Origin: JBHIEE01 sp046760445
GTDB taxonomy: Bacteria; Acidobacteriota; Aminicenantia; JdFR-78
Length of the DNA: 36,167 bases
Assembly: GCA_046760445.1 (NCBI GenBank)
Contig: JBHIEE010000015.1
Coordinates: 1-36,167, forward strand
Direction: 5' to 3'
In this document: positions 16,659-24,690 of the stretch, piece by piece
Layout of the letters: each line of letters begins with the position of its first letter
How positions within the stretch are numbered: the stretch's first letter is position 1
Notes under the pieces: generated by a model
Databases searched by the model: none
Told to the model about the DNA's origin: nothing
The model's input: only the letters and a program-made list of their open reading frames with translations
Program-made: the position numbers and the translations under genes

Positions 16659-17645
16659 ATGAAAAAACTAATAAATATTTTTCCTATTTTGGTTTTAATA
16701 TTTTCTCAAATTTTATCTGTAAATTGTAAGAATAAAAATAAGGATTCAGAAATAATTGAAATCTCAGGCATTATTGAAGCCATAGAAACAGAAATAAGGT
16801 CCCAGATTCAAGGAGAGATAAAACAGATTTTTGTAAAAGAGGGACAACAAATCAAAAAAGGAGATTTATTATGTCTCCTGGACAATGAAAAGCTTTATAT
16901 TAAATTAAATCAAGTAAGAGCAGGATTAGAAGGAGCAAAATCAAAGTTAAAACTTTTTGAGAAAGGAACAAAAAAAGAATTAATTGCTATGGCCAAAAAT
17001 CAATTAGAAAGTGCGGAAAAGGAACTGGAATTAGCTAAAAAGGATCAGCAACGAATGGCAAAATTATTCAGTCAAGGAGCTGTCTCACAGATTCAGAAAG
17101 AACAGGCTGATTTAAAATTAAAGGTAGCTTTGGAGCGATATGAAAGTGCCAGAGAAAATTATCAACTTGCTTTCCGGGGAAAGGAAAAAGAAGAAATTGA
17201 AATGGTAAAAGCAGAAGTGAGGAATTTCCAGGCTCATGAGCAACTTCTTTTAAGACAAATCCAAGACTCCGAAGTCAGATCTCCAATTAACAGTTATCTT
17301 GACATCAGACATATTGAAGTTGGCGAATTAGCTTTACCAGGAACAATTCTCTTCAGTTTGATTGATTTAACTCGAACTTATGTCAAAGCTTATGTTCCAG
17401 AAAAATATATTGGACGGATAAAAATAGGACATCAGGTAGAAGTAATCTCCGATTCCTTTCCTGACAAAATTTTTATAGGAAAAGTAAATTATATTTCAGA
17501 TAAAGCAGAATTTGCTCCCAAAAATATTCAAACCAAGGAGGAACGACTTAAACTTGTTTTTATGATTAAATCTTATATTGAAAATCGGGAGAGGGAGTTA
17601 AAACCAGGAATGCCAGTCGATGTAAAAATAATTATAGGTGACTAG
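16659..17645 (+). CDS. HlyD-family membrane-fusion protein of an ABC exporter (YbhG-like)
   Basis: 328 residues from ATG 16659 with GGAGG upstream; the 19 upstream in-frame codons are repeat sequence. The N-terminal hydrophobic stretch ends in LSVNC (Cys23), a possible but non-canonical lipobox, so it may be a lipoprotein. Next are the first lipoyl half (RSQIQGEIKQIFVKEGQQIKKGDLLCLLD), a coiled-coil hairpin (about 75-185), the second lipoyl half (DSEVRSPINSYLDIRHIEVGELALPGTILFSLID), and a beta-barrel part with LKPGMPVDVKI at the end. It bridges the inner-membrane ABC-2 pump to an outer-membrane channel. The last codons and stop run into the GGTGATTGG repeat. Confidence 0.88.
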   Translation: MKKLINIFPILVLIFSQILSVNCKNKNKDSEIIEISGIIEAIETEIRSQIQGEIKQIFVKEGQQIKKGDLLCLLDNEKLYIKLNQVRAGLEGAKSKLKLFEKGTKKELIAMAKNQLESAEKELELAKKDQQRMAKLFSQGAVSQIQKEQADLKLKVALERYESARENYQLAFRGKEKEEIEMVKAEVRNFQAHEQLLLRQIQDSEVRSPINSYLDIRHIEVGELALPGTILFSLIDLTRTYVKAYVPEKYIGRIKIGHQVEVISDSFPDKIFIGKVNYISDKAEFAPKNIQTKEERLKLVFMIKSYIENRERELKPGMPVDVKIIIGD

Positions 17646-17768
17646 GTGATTGGGTAACTAGGTTATTGGGTGATTGGGTGATTGGGTGACTGGGTTATTA
17701 GGTGACTTGGTGACTGGGAGTAACCCAATAACCTATTAACCTAATAACCCAGTAACCCAGTTATAGGA
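17638..17768. repeat. 'GGGTGATT/AACCCAAT' minisatellite hairpin inside the exporter operon
   Basis: About ten degenerate 8-base words (GGGTGATT, GGGTGACT, GGGTTATT, AGGTGACT) on the left half, then the complementary words (AACCCAATAACC, AACCTAATAACCC) on the right. The two halves can pair over about 45 bases. The element begins in the last codons of the membrane-fusion gene and ends at the TATAGGAAA just before the ATPase start, filling the whole gap. Confidence 0.85.
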
Positions 17769-17770
17769 AA

Positions 17771-18703
17771 ATGCTTGCTATAAAAATTGAAAATTTGACT
17801 AAAAAATTTGATCAAGTTACTGCTATTAATCATATAAATCTGGAAATTGAAAAAGGCAAAATCATTGGTTTGATTGGACCTGATGGAGCAGGAAAAACAA
17901 CTCTTCTTCGTCTATTGGTAGGGCTGTTAAAACCTACTTATGGCTCTATCACGGTGGATGGGATCGATGTAATTAAAAACCCACAGCAAGTTAAAGAACG
18001 AATTGGTTATATGCCTCAACATTTCAGCCTTTATGGAGATTTAACTGTCTCTGAAAATTTAAAATTTTTTGCTGACATTTATCAAGTGCCAGATAAAAAA
18101 TTTAAAGAAAGAAAAAAAGAATTATTAGATTTTAGTCGACTTTCTCCTTTTCAGGATCGATTAGCCCGGAATCTTTCTGGAGGTATGCAAAAGAAATTGG
18201 CTTTAGCCTGCAACCTTTTTCATACTCCAGAAATTCTACTTTTAGATGAACCTACAACAGGAGTTGACCCAGTGTCAAGAAGAGAACTGTGGCATCTTCT
18301 TTATCAATTAAATAGCCAAGGAGTAACTATATTATCCACTACTCCTTATATGGATGAAGCCCAGAAATGCCACCAGGTTGGCTTGATTTATGAGGGTCGG
18401 ATATTGACTTACCAGTCGCCCCAAAGATTGATAAAAGAAATGCAGGATGAGGTAATAGAACTTATTACAGCCCATGAGCAAGCAAGAAAAGTATTAAAAA
18501 ATTTATCTGATTTAAAAAACATCTATCCTTTTGGCGAAACTCTTCATTTAGTCTTTGAGTCAGGAAAAGAAGGGATAGAAAAGACCAAACAGTTATTAAA
18601 TAAACAAGAAATCAAAATTCAAAGTTTAAAAAGAATAACTCCCTCTTTTGAGGATGTATTCATTTCACTTGTTACAAGTCGCAAGTCACAAGCTGCAAGC
18701 TGA
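17771..18703 (+). CDS. ABC exporter ATPase 1 (N-half of YbhF-like)
   Basis: 310 residues. Walker A GPDGAGKTT (the usual GPNGAGKS has Asp for Asn), Q-loop YMPQHFSLYGDLTV, signature NLSGGMQKKLALA, Walker B ILLLDEPTTGVDP, then STTPYMDEAQKC with no switch histidine in the usual place. The GPDGAGK form and the T-P-Y-M-D-E-A motif match the first half of the fused E. coli YbhF. After about residue 225 there is a C-terminal domain seen in drug-exporter ATPases. The last ten residues (TSRKSQAAS end) are encoded by an ACAAGTCACAAG repeat. It probably pairs with the next ATPase as a heterodimer. Confidence 0.9.
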   Translation: MLAIKIENLTKKFDQVTAINHINLEIEKGKIIGLIGPDGAGKTTLLRLLVGLLKPTYGSITVDGIDVIKNPQQVKERIGYMPQHFSLYGDLTVSENLKFFADIYQVPDKKFKERKKELLDFSRLSPFQDRLARNLSGGMQKKLALACNLFHTPEILLLDEPTTGVDPVSRRELWHLLYQLNSQGVTILSTTPYMDEAQKCHQVGLIYEGRILTYQSPQRLIKEMQDEVIELITAHEQARKVLKNLSDLKNIYPFGETLHLVFESGKEGIEKTKQLLNKQEIKIQSLKRITPSFEDVFISLVTSRKSQAAS

Positions 18704-18750
18704 TTTCAGATTTCAGTTTGGGATTTGGAATTTGGTCATTGGAATTTTAT
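18674..18750. repeat. Composite repeat: 'ACAAGTCACAAG' words then 'GGGATTTGGAATTTGG' words
   Basis: 18674-18702 holds ACAAGTCGCAAGTCACAAGCTGCAAGC, the family seen at 2009. It forms the 3' end of ATPase 1. From 18706 comes TTTCAGATTTCAG and GGGATTTGGAATTTGGTCATTGG, the reverse complement of the words at 3631, 24478 and 36110. It ends just before the start of ATPase 2. Confidence 0.7.
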
Positions 18751-18754
18751 TGAG

Positions 18755-19501
18755 ATGTATGCCATAGAGGTTGAAAATTTAACTAAAAAATTTGGTCAAT
18801 TCACTGCAGTAGATAGTATCTCCTTTAAAGTAAAAAAAGGAGAAATTTTCGGCTTTCTTGGACCGAATGGTGCAGGGAAATCAACTACTATTCGGATGCT
18901 GTGTGGAATTATTATGCCCACCTCTGGAAAAGGATTGGTCGGAGGATACCGGATTGACACCCAACCTGAAGAAATTAAAAAAATCATTGGCTATATGTCC
19001 CAGAGATTTACTCTTTATCAAGATCTCACCGTAGAAGAAAATATAGACTTCTACGGTGGAATTCATCAGCTTTCCAGTTCAATAATAAAAGAACGAAAAA
19101 AATGGGTCTTAGAAATGGCTGGTCTGAAGGGAAGGGAAAATTACCTTACAAAGGAACTCTCAGGGGGCTGGAAACAACGTTTATCCTTAGGTTGTGCTAT
19201 TCTCCATCATCCAGAAATATTGTTCCTGGATGAACCTACTGCGAGCGTAGATCCTGTTTCTCGTAGAGATTTCTGGAATTTGATTTATGATCTATCAGAA
19301 GAAGGAACCACTGTTTTTGTCACCTCTCATTATATGGATGAAGTTGAACGATGTCACAGAATAGGAATTATCCATTCTAGTAAAATTATTGCTATTGGTT
19401 CACCTAAGGAATTAAAGACTAAATTTACTCAAAAAGAAGACTCAACTTTAGAAGAAGTATTCATTTCTGTTATTGAAAGAGAGAAAAACAATGAAGAATA
19501 G
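18755..19501 (+). CDS. ABC exporter ATPase 2 (C-half of YbhF-like)
   Basis: 248 residues from ATG 18755. An in-frame start at 18725 would add ten residues read from repeat DNA, so it is rejected; no strong ribosome-binding site is present for either. Walker A GPNGAGKST, Q-loop YMSQRFTLYQDLTV, signature ELSGGWKQRLSLG, Walker B ILFLDEPTASVDP, switch region FVTSHYMDEVERC with the histidine in place. This matches the second half of YbhF. So the ATPase subunit, fused in E. coli, is two genes here, and the canonical catalytic residues are more complete in this one. Confidence 0.9.
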   Translation: MYAIEVENLTKKFGQFTAVDSISFKVKKGEIFGFLGPNGAGKSTTIRMLCGIIMPTSGKGLVGGYRIDTQPEEIKKIIGYMSQRFTLYQDLTVEENIDFYGGIHQLSSSIIKERKKWVLEMAGLKGRENYLTKELSGGWKQRLSLGCAILHHPEILFLDEPTASVDPVSRRDFWNLIYDLSEEGTTVFVTSHYMDEVERCHRIGIIHSSKIIAIGSPKELKTKFTQKEDSTLEEVFISVIEREKNNEE

Positions 19502-20627
19502 GATATTTCCTCTTATGAGAAAAGAATTTATTCATATTCTGAGAGATCCACGTAGTTTGTATTTAGCTATAGGCTTACCAATAATATTACTTATTCTTTT
19601 TGGCTACGCTATTACTTTTGATGTCAATCACATTCCTATAGGGATAATTGATCAAGATAACACCCCACTTAGTCGAGATATAATCTCCCGAGTGCAATCA
19701 AGTGAATATTTTAATCTTTTACATTTTTCAAACAATTATTCTGGATTAGAAAAACTTTTAGATGAAGGAAAAGTCAAAATAATATTAGTCATTCCTTCCC
19801 ATTTTGTTCGTAATTTATCCAAAGGAAAAGATACTCCAATTCAGTTGTTAATTGATGGGAGCGATAATAATACTGCTCTAATAGCTCTGAGTTACATCTC
19901 AAGGATTATCCAGGTATTTTCATCAGAAGTAATATTTGAAAGTCTAAATGAGCAGGGAACCTTTCTCTTTAAAGGAATTCCTCCCATAAATGTAGAACCA
20001 AGAGTTTGGTATAATCCAGGCTTGCACAGTACAAATTTTATTGTTCCCGGACTAATTGCTGTTGTGATGATGATTCTCTCCGCTATGTTGACTTCTTTAA
20101 CTATTGCCCGAGAATGGGAAATAGGAACTATGGAACAGCTAATTGCTACCCCAGCCAAACCTTATGAAATTATTATTGGCAAGCTAATGCCCTACTTTTT
20201 CCTGGGTATGATCCAGATTTCATTAGTGGTTTTAATAGGAACTCTATTATTTAAAGTACCTCTAAAAGGAAATGTATTTTTTCTTTTTATTGTTTCTGGA
20301 ATATTTCTCATTTGTGGATTAGGAATAGGCCTTTTCATTTCAACAGTGACTAAATCTCAACAGTTAGCTTTTATGCTATCAATACTTTTTACTCTCCTGC
20401 CTTCTTTTCTTCTTTCTGGATTTCTATTTCCTATTTCCAGCATGCCCAAGATTATTCAATTTTTTACATATTTTGTTCCTGCAAAATATTTTCTAATTAT
20501 CCTGAGAGGAATTTTTCTTAAGGGAAATGGTTTATCCATTCTCTGGCCTAATGTAATATCTCTTATTATTTTTGGAGCATTAATAATTCTTGCTTGTGCA
20601 AAGAGACTCAAATTGAGTTTGGAATAA
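19491..20627 (+). CDS. ABC-2 type permease 1 (YbhS/YbhR-like)
   Basis: 378 residues from ATG 19491, which overlaps the ATPase stop by 11 bases; the longer in-frame start lies deeper in the ATPase gene. Layout of the ABC-2 family: an N-terminal membrane helix (LYLAIGLPIILLILFGYAITFDV), a large periplasmic domain (about 40-175), then five membrane helices. REWEIGTMEQLIATPAKPYEIIIGKLMPY is the family signature, where the cytoplasmic coupling helix meets the ATPase. SGFLFPISSMPKIIQFFTYFVPAKYF marks the last part. It forms half of the export pore. Confidence 0.9.
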   Translation: MKNRIFPLMRKEFIHILRDPRSLYLAIGLPIILLILFGYAITFDVNHIPIGIIDQDNTPLSRDIISRVQSSEYFNLLHFSNNYSGLEKLLDEGKVKIILVIPSHFVRNLSKGKDTPIQLLIDGSDNNTALIALSYISRIIQVFSSEVIFESLNEQGTFLFKGIPPINVEPRVWYNPGLHSTNFIVPGLIAVVMMILSAMLTSLTIAREWEIGTMEQLIATPAKPYEIIIGKLMPYFFLGMIQISLVVLIGTLLFKVPLKGNVFFLFIVSGIFLICGLGIGLFISTVTKSQQLAFMLSILFTLLPSFLLSGFLFPISSMPKIIQFFTYFVPAKYFLIILRGIFLKGNGLSILWPNVISLIIFGALIILACAKRLKLSLE

Positions 20628-20652
20628 AAATGATTAGACCTGGAGATAAAGA

Positions 20653-21768
20653 ATGTTAGCAGTAATTTCGCACATTGTTCGAAAGGAATTTATTCAAACC
20701 TTTCGCGATAAAAGGATGTTAATACCCATCTTTGTTGCTCCGCTAATCCAATTAATTTTATTCGGTTATGCTGTTACTACAGATATAAAACATATCTCTC
20801 TGGCTGTCTTAGATTATAACAGAACCCAAGAAAGCAGAAATCTTATTTCTTCATTTAGTCAATCTGACTATTTTAATTTGAACTTTCATTTAAATTCATA
20901 CAAGGAAATTGATGATTTACTTCAAAAAGGAAAAGTTAAGGTAGCAATTGTTATACCTGAAAAATTTGAGAGGAATTTAAAAAAGATGGAGAAAACTTCT
21001 CTTCAGGTAATTGTAGATGGAACAGATGCAAATTCAGCTACTATTATTATGAGCTATATTTCTAAAATAATAGGAGAATATTCAGAAAAAATCTTAATCG
21101 AAGTGAGAAAGAAAAAACCGATTGGAATAATTATTTCTCAACCAAGAGTCTGGTATAATCCTGATTTAAAAAGTTCTATTTATATGGTTCCAGGAGTTAT
21201 TTGTCTAATTCTTTTAATCACTACCCTTATTCTCACCTCAATGGCAGTAACAAAAGAAAGAGAAATGGGAACTTTAGAACAATTGATTGTTTCTCCTATA
21301 AAAGCTTGGGAATTAATTATCGGTAAAACAATTCCTTTTGTCATAATTGGCTTTTGCGATGTTATTTTAGTAATTTTAGCTGGAAAATTAATTTTTAATG
21401 TCCCAATAAGAGGAAGTTTGTTATTTCTTTTTGGAGTTTCCTTCATTTTCATTCTCTCTACCCTAAGCTTAGGTCTTTTTATCTCAACAATTTCTCGTAC
21501 TCAACAACAGGCAATGATGACTGCTTTTTTCTTTATTATGCCTGCTATGCTTCTTTCAGGTATTTTTTCTCCAATTGAAAGTATGCCCAAAATCATTCAA
21601 TACATTACCTATCTGAATCCCCTGAGATACTTTGGTAAAGTAGTGAGAGGAATTCTCTTAAAAGGAAACGACTTTTCAATTCTTTGGCCTCAGGTTCTTG
21701 CCTTATTTATTTTTGGGATAGTGGCTAGTATTTTCAGTTCTCTTCGATTCAAAAAGCGTCTTGAATGA
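20653..21768 (+). CDS. ABC-2 type permease 2 (YbhR/YbhS-like)
   Basis: 371 residues, clearly a paralogue of the preceding permease. N-terminal helix PIFVAPLIQLILFGYAVTTDI, a periplasmic domain, then KEREMGTLEQLIVSPIKAWELIIGKTIPFV and SGIFSPIESMPKIIQYITYLNPLRYF. GGAG stands 8 bases before the ATG. With permease 1 it likely forms a heterodimeric pore. The five-gene set fits an exporter of drugs or other hydrophobic compounds; YbhGFSR in E. coli is linked to cation and drug resistance, but the substrate here is unknown. Confidence 0.9.
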   Translation: MLAVISHIVRKEFIQTFRDKRMLIPIFVAPLIQLILFGYAVTTDIKHISLAVLDYNRTQESRNLISSFSQSDYFNLNFHLNSYKEIDDLLQKGKVKVAIVIPEKFERNLKKMEKTSLQVIVDGTDANSATIIMSYISKIIGEYSEKILIEVRKKKPIGIIISQPRVWYNPDLKSSIYMVPGVICLILLITTLILTSMAVTKEREMGTLEQLIVSPIKAWELIIGKTIPFVIIGFCDVILVILAGKLIFNVPIRGSLLFLFGVSFIFILSTLSLGLFISTISRTQQQAMMTAFFFIMPAMLLSGIFSPIESMPKIIQYITYLNPLRYFGKVVRGILLKGNDFSILWPQVLALFIFGIVASIFSSLRFKKRLE

Positions 21769-21773
21769 AAATA

Positions 21774-21893
21774 AGATAGCAGATGGCAGATACCTGATTG
21801 GAGATAAAAAACAAGAAAATAGAAATTGGAAAATGGAAATTATAATTTCTAATTTCTAGTTTCTAAGGTTCCTTGAACCCTTGAATCCTTTTA
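21774..21893. repeat. Composite repeat, including copy 2 of the 'AGAAATTGGAAAATG' hairpin
   Basis: 21776-21792 has GCAGATGGCAGAT words. 21813-21866 is the hairpin element whose first 44 bases match 16582-16625 at 43 positions; arms 21821-21843 and 21843-21865 are complementary. 21869-21892 has CCTTGAACCCTTGAATCC words, related to the hairpin near 31688-31733. The nikR promoter starts directly after. Confidence 0.75.
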
Positions 21894-21899
21894 TTTCCA

Positions 21900-21928
21900 T
21901 TGACAGGCAAATTTTTAGGTGTTATAAA
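21900..21928 (+). promoter_or_regulatory. Promoter of nikR
   Basis: TTGACA (21900-21905), 17-base spacer, TATAAA (21923-21928), close to consensus. The start would be near 21935, within the NikR-type operator that covers the -10 box. Confidence 0.75.
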
Positions 21929-21946
21929 TTTTATTAAAAGTAGCAC
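21919..21946. promoter_or_regulatory. NikR-type operator at the nikR promoter (autoregulation)
   Basis: GTGTTAT (21919-21925), 14 bases, GTAGCAC (21940-21946). Each half matches GTGTTAC/GTAACAC at 6 of 7 positions. It overlaps the -10 box. A GTGTTAC-N13/14-GTAACAC motif is, from memory, the one described for NikR outside enterobacteria by comparative genomics. Confidence 0.6.
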
Positions 21947-21964
21947 TTATTAATCGGAGGAAAT

Positions 21965-22384
21965 ATGAGTGAAATAACTAGATTTGGGGTTTCAATTGAG
22001 TCTAATTTAATCAATAAATTTGACCGATTAATTACAAAAATTGGCTATAAAAACAGGTCAGAAGCAATTAGAGATTTAATAAGAGAGCGCTTGGTGGCTG
22101 AGGAATGGAAAATAGGAGAAAAAGAAACTGTTGGGGTAATAACTCTTATTTATAATCATGAAGTAAGAGAATTAACAGAAACTTTAACTGACGTGCAGCA
22201 TAAGTATTACAATTTAATAATCTCTTCTACCCATATTCATCTAGATAAACACAATTGTTTAGAAGTAATTGTGGTTAAAGGAAAAAGTAATCTAATCAAA
22301 AAAGTGGCAGATAATTTAGTCAGTACCAGAAGTGTTAAGCATGGAAAATTAATTATGACCACAACAGGAAAGGAAATAAGTTAA
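21965..22384 (+). CDS. nikR: Nickel-responsive repressor NikR
   Basis: 139 residues, standard NikR length. N-terminal ribbon-helix-helix (TRFGVSIESNLINKFDRLITKIGYKNRSEAIRDLIRE, 5-41) that binds DNA as a dimer. C-terminal ACT-like nickel domain with all four high-affinity ligands by position: His79 (DVQHKYYN), His90 and His92 (STHIHLD) and Cys98 (HNCLE). It would bind DNA when nickel is sufficient and repress uptake genes. Strong GGAGG before the ATG. Matching operators lie before nikR itself and before the TonB receptor that follows. Confidence 0.95.
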   Translation: MSEITRFGVSIESNLINKFDRLITKIGYKNRSEAIRDLIRERLVAEEWKIGEKETVGVITLIYNHEVRELTETLTDVQHKYYNLIISSTHIHLDKHNCLEVIVVKGKSNLIKKVADNLVSTRSVKHGKLIMTTTGKEIS

Positions 22385-22495
22385 AAATTAAAAGTTAAAA
22401 ATTAAAAAAATAGATTAATTTAATTATTATCTTAATTATTTTCATCCGAAACCTTTAATTACCCTATTTTCAAAATTAAAAATCTCAAATAAGCA

Positions 22496-22523
22496 TTGAC
22501 AATTTCAAATTTTATTGTATTGT
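22496..22523 (+). promoter_or_regulatory. Promoter of the TonB-dependent receptor gene
   Basis: TTGACA (22496-22501), 16-base spacer, TATTGT (22518-22523). The start site would fall inside the NikR operator immediately downstream. Confidence 0.55.
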
Positions 22524-22524
22524 A

Positions 22525-22551
22525 GTGTTACTATTTTTAAAAAAGTAACAC
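22525..22551. promoter_or_regulatory. NikR operator of the receptor gene
   Basis: GTGTTAC (22525-22531), 13 bases, GTAACAC (22545-22551), a perfect inverted repeat extended by one base on each side (AGTGTTACT and AGTAACACT). It lies just after the -10 box, so bound NikR would block transcription. It matches the N13 form of the GTGTTAC motif. Confidence 0.75.
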
Positions 22552-22582
22552 TTAGAGATTTCTAAGATGAAGGGAGGCATTA

Positions 22583-24436
22583 ATGACATCCAAGCTAAGA
22601 ACAACTGTTTTATTGTCGGTAATTTTATTATTCAGTTTAACTCAAATTACTTTATCCCAAGAAAAAAAAGAAGAAAAAAAGGAAAAGCCGATTTACATTG
22701 GGAAAGAAGAAGTAGTGGTGACAGCAACAAAAACTCCTCATTCCTTAAAAGATGTCCCTATTGCTACCAGTATAATTACTAGGAAAGAAATCGAAAGAAC
22801 TAATGCGCAGACAGCAGGTGATGTATTAAAATGGCTTACTGGCATCCACATCCGGACTAATGGATTCTCAAGATCTACAGTAAAGATTCACGGCTTACCT
22901 TCAAAGTATACCTTAGTACTGGTTGATGGGCAAAGACTCAAGGGCAGGCATGCAGAAAGTATCGACTTAGATCATATTCCTATTGATATGATAGATAAGA
23001 TTGAAGTAATAAAAGGCCCCACCTCTGTACTCTATGGAAGTGATGCTGTAGCAGGAGTAGTTAATATTATTACTAAATCTGCCCCGGTTAAGTCTACCTT
23101 TGATGCTTTTACTTCTTATGGGACAGGCAATACTTTACGAGCAATGATAAGTTATGGGTCACAGGTCGGCAGATTCCGCTATTTACTTTGTGGAAGCAAG
23201 AATAAGTCAAATAATATGGGTTCAGGATATGAGTATGACGGGTATAATGCTCAAGGAAAATTTGAGTATGACTTCAATGAAAGCAATAGGCTGATTTTAG
23301 GCACTGGGTATTTTAATGAAAAGGGCGACTACTTGAATGATGAGAAATTTAGTTTAAATCTAACCTGGAGAGTTGGAATAGATAAAGTTTCCTATCTAAT
23401 AGTAAAAGGCTATCGATTCCAATCTGATCGACTTGATGCTCGGCCTGGACGTGACCCTCGAAATTGGGATGAAGATACCACAAGAGGAGAAGTGCAATAT
23501 GTTCGAATGTTTGGAAAAAATAATTTAGTTACTTTAGGAATAGAGAGTCGGTATGATGAAATTAAATATACTCTAATTGAAGGTAAAAAATACCAAACAA
23601 TTAACAGTCTCTTTGCTCAAGATGAAATAACCTTATTCTCATCTTTAACATTAATTTTAGCTGTCCGAGTTGACGATCATAACCGCTGGGGCACTGAATT
23701 CATTCCAAAGGCAGGTGCATTTTTTAGAATCAATGAGAAAACTGACCTCAGGGTATCTGTTGGTCGAGGATTTCTTGCCCCTACTCTCTCTCAATTGTAT
23801 GAAGAACAGTACTATCATCCCTGGGGTGGAGGATTCTGGCTTGGAGGGAATCCTGCTTTAAAACCAGAACGCTCCTTAGGATATAATTTTGATTTAGAAC
23901 ACAGATTCACAGATAATTTTGTAGCACGGGTCTCATTTTTTAGAAATAACCTCATTGATATGATCACCTCTGAAAAGACAGATGAAACCATAAATGGCAA
24001 ACCTGTCCATCGCTTAATAAATATTAACAAAGCTTATAGTCAAGGTATGGAAATAGAACTAAACACTCAATTAGGAAAATCAATAACGGGGATAATTAGC
24101 TACACTTATCTTGATACAGAAAATATATCTACTAACAAAGAATTTCCTTACAGTCCTCATCACACAGTCAATCTTATCCTTAATTATTTTAACCAAAAGT
24201 CAGGTTTTAATTTGAATCTAATAGGAAAATATATAGGGAGAAGATATACCAATTCATCTAATACTCAAAGCTTGGGTGAGTGCTATTTGGCAGATATCAA
24301 GATCACTAAGAAAATATTCAAGGATATAAGCTTTTTTGTCGCTGTAAATAATATTTCTAACGAGAAATTAGAAAAAGAAAGTAGATATTTCAGACAAGGA
24401 AGAACTTATACTGCTGGAATGAGAATGCACTTTTAA
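22583..24436 (+). CDS. TonB-dependent outer-membrane receptor, probably for a nickel complex
   Basis: 617 residues. Signal peptide 1-25, a Lys/Glu-rich linker, TonB box EEVVVTATKTP (about 42-52), plug domain with VPIATSIITRKEIERTNAQTAGDVLKWLTGIHIR and RLKGRHAESIDLDHIPIDMIDKIEVIKGPTSVLYGSDAVAGVVNIITK, then a 22-strand-type barrel ending in Phe (GMRMHF), as outer-membrane barrels do. The plug looks like the vitamin B12/siderophore (BtuB/CirA) group. A perfect NikR site at its promoter and nikR next door argue that the ligand is nickel or a nickel chelate. GGGAGG precedes the ATG. TonB, ExbB and ExbD are not in this window. Confidence 0.9.
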   Translation: MTSKLRTTVLLSVILLFSLTQITLSQEKKEEKKEKPIYIGKEEVVVTATKTPHSLKDVPIATSIITRKEIERTNAQTAGDVLKWLTGIHIRTNGFSRSTVKIHGLPSKYTLVLVDGQRLKGRHAESIDLDHIPIDMIDKIEVIKGPTSVLYGSDAVAGVVNIITKSAPVKSTFDAFTSYGTGNTLRAMISYGSQVGRFRYLLCGSKNKSNNMGSGYEYDGYNAQGKFEYDFNESNRLILGTGYFNEKGDYLNDEKFSLNLTWRVGIDKVSYLIVKGYRFQSDRLDARPGRDPRNWDEDTTRGEVQYVRMFGKNNLVTLGIESRYDEIKYTLIEGKKYQTINSLFAQDEITLFSSLTLILAVRVDDHNRWGTEFIPKAGAFFRINEKTDLRVSVGRGFLAPTLSQLYEEQYYHPWGGGFWLGGNPALKPERSLGYNFDLEHRFTDNFVARVSFFRNNLIDMITSEKTDETINGKPVHRLININKAYSQGMEIELNTQLGKSITGIISYTYLDTENISTNKEFPYSPHHTVNLILNYFNQKSGFNLNLIGKYIGRRYTNSSNTQSLGECYLADIKITKKIFKDISFFVAVNNISNEKLEKESRYFRQGRTYTAGMRMHF

Positions 24437-24477
24437 ATGAGGGTTGTCAAATGATCCCACGAAGAGAAGATATATGA

Positions 24478-24690
24478 AAAATCCAAATAACAAATCCCAA
24501 ATGATAAAGATCGAAACAAATCCGAAGCACGAAATCCGAAATACTAAACAATCTCAAATGACCAAAATACAAAATTCAAAACAAAAAATTAGAAATTAGA
24601 GGATTTAGAAAATATTATTTTGAAAATTTGATATTTGTCCCGAGTACTCGGGATGTTTCGGATTTCGATATTCGAATTTCGAATTTATTA
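24478..24690. repeat. Long 'AAATCCGAAAT / TTTCGGATTTCG' imperfect palindromic repeat
   Basis: The left half is made of words such as AAATCCAAATAACAAATCCC and CACGAAATCCGAAATAC. The right half (24630-24690) reads GTTTCGGATTTCGATATTCG, complementary in places. It fills the gap between the receptor and the DUF4198 gene. No gene or clear promoter lies in it, so the DUF4198 gene may depend on read-through from the receptor promoter. Confidence 0.7.
24638..24653. repeat. 16-bp perfect palindrome TCCCGAGTACTCGGGA, copy 2
   Basis: Identical to the copies at 15913 and 31809. Here it is followed by ATGTTTCGG, the entry to the right arm of the surrounding repeat. Confidence 0.85.

Noticed and set aside
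17638..17768. Possible CRISPR array or direct-repeat spacer structure
   Set aside because: Words are 8 bases, degenerate and contiguous, without unique spacers; the second half is the complement of the first.
22567..22782. 71-residue rightward ORF over the start of the TonB receptor
   Set aside because: It overlaps the receptor signal peptide in another frame; the receptor has the ribosome-binding site and the protein family.
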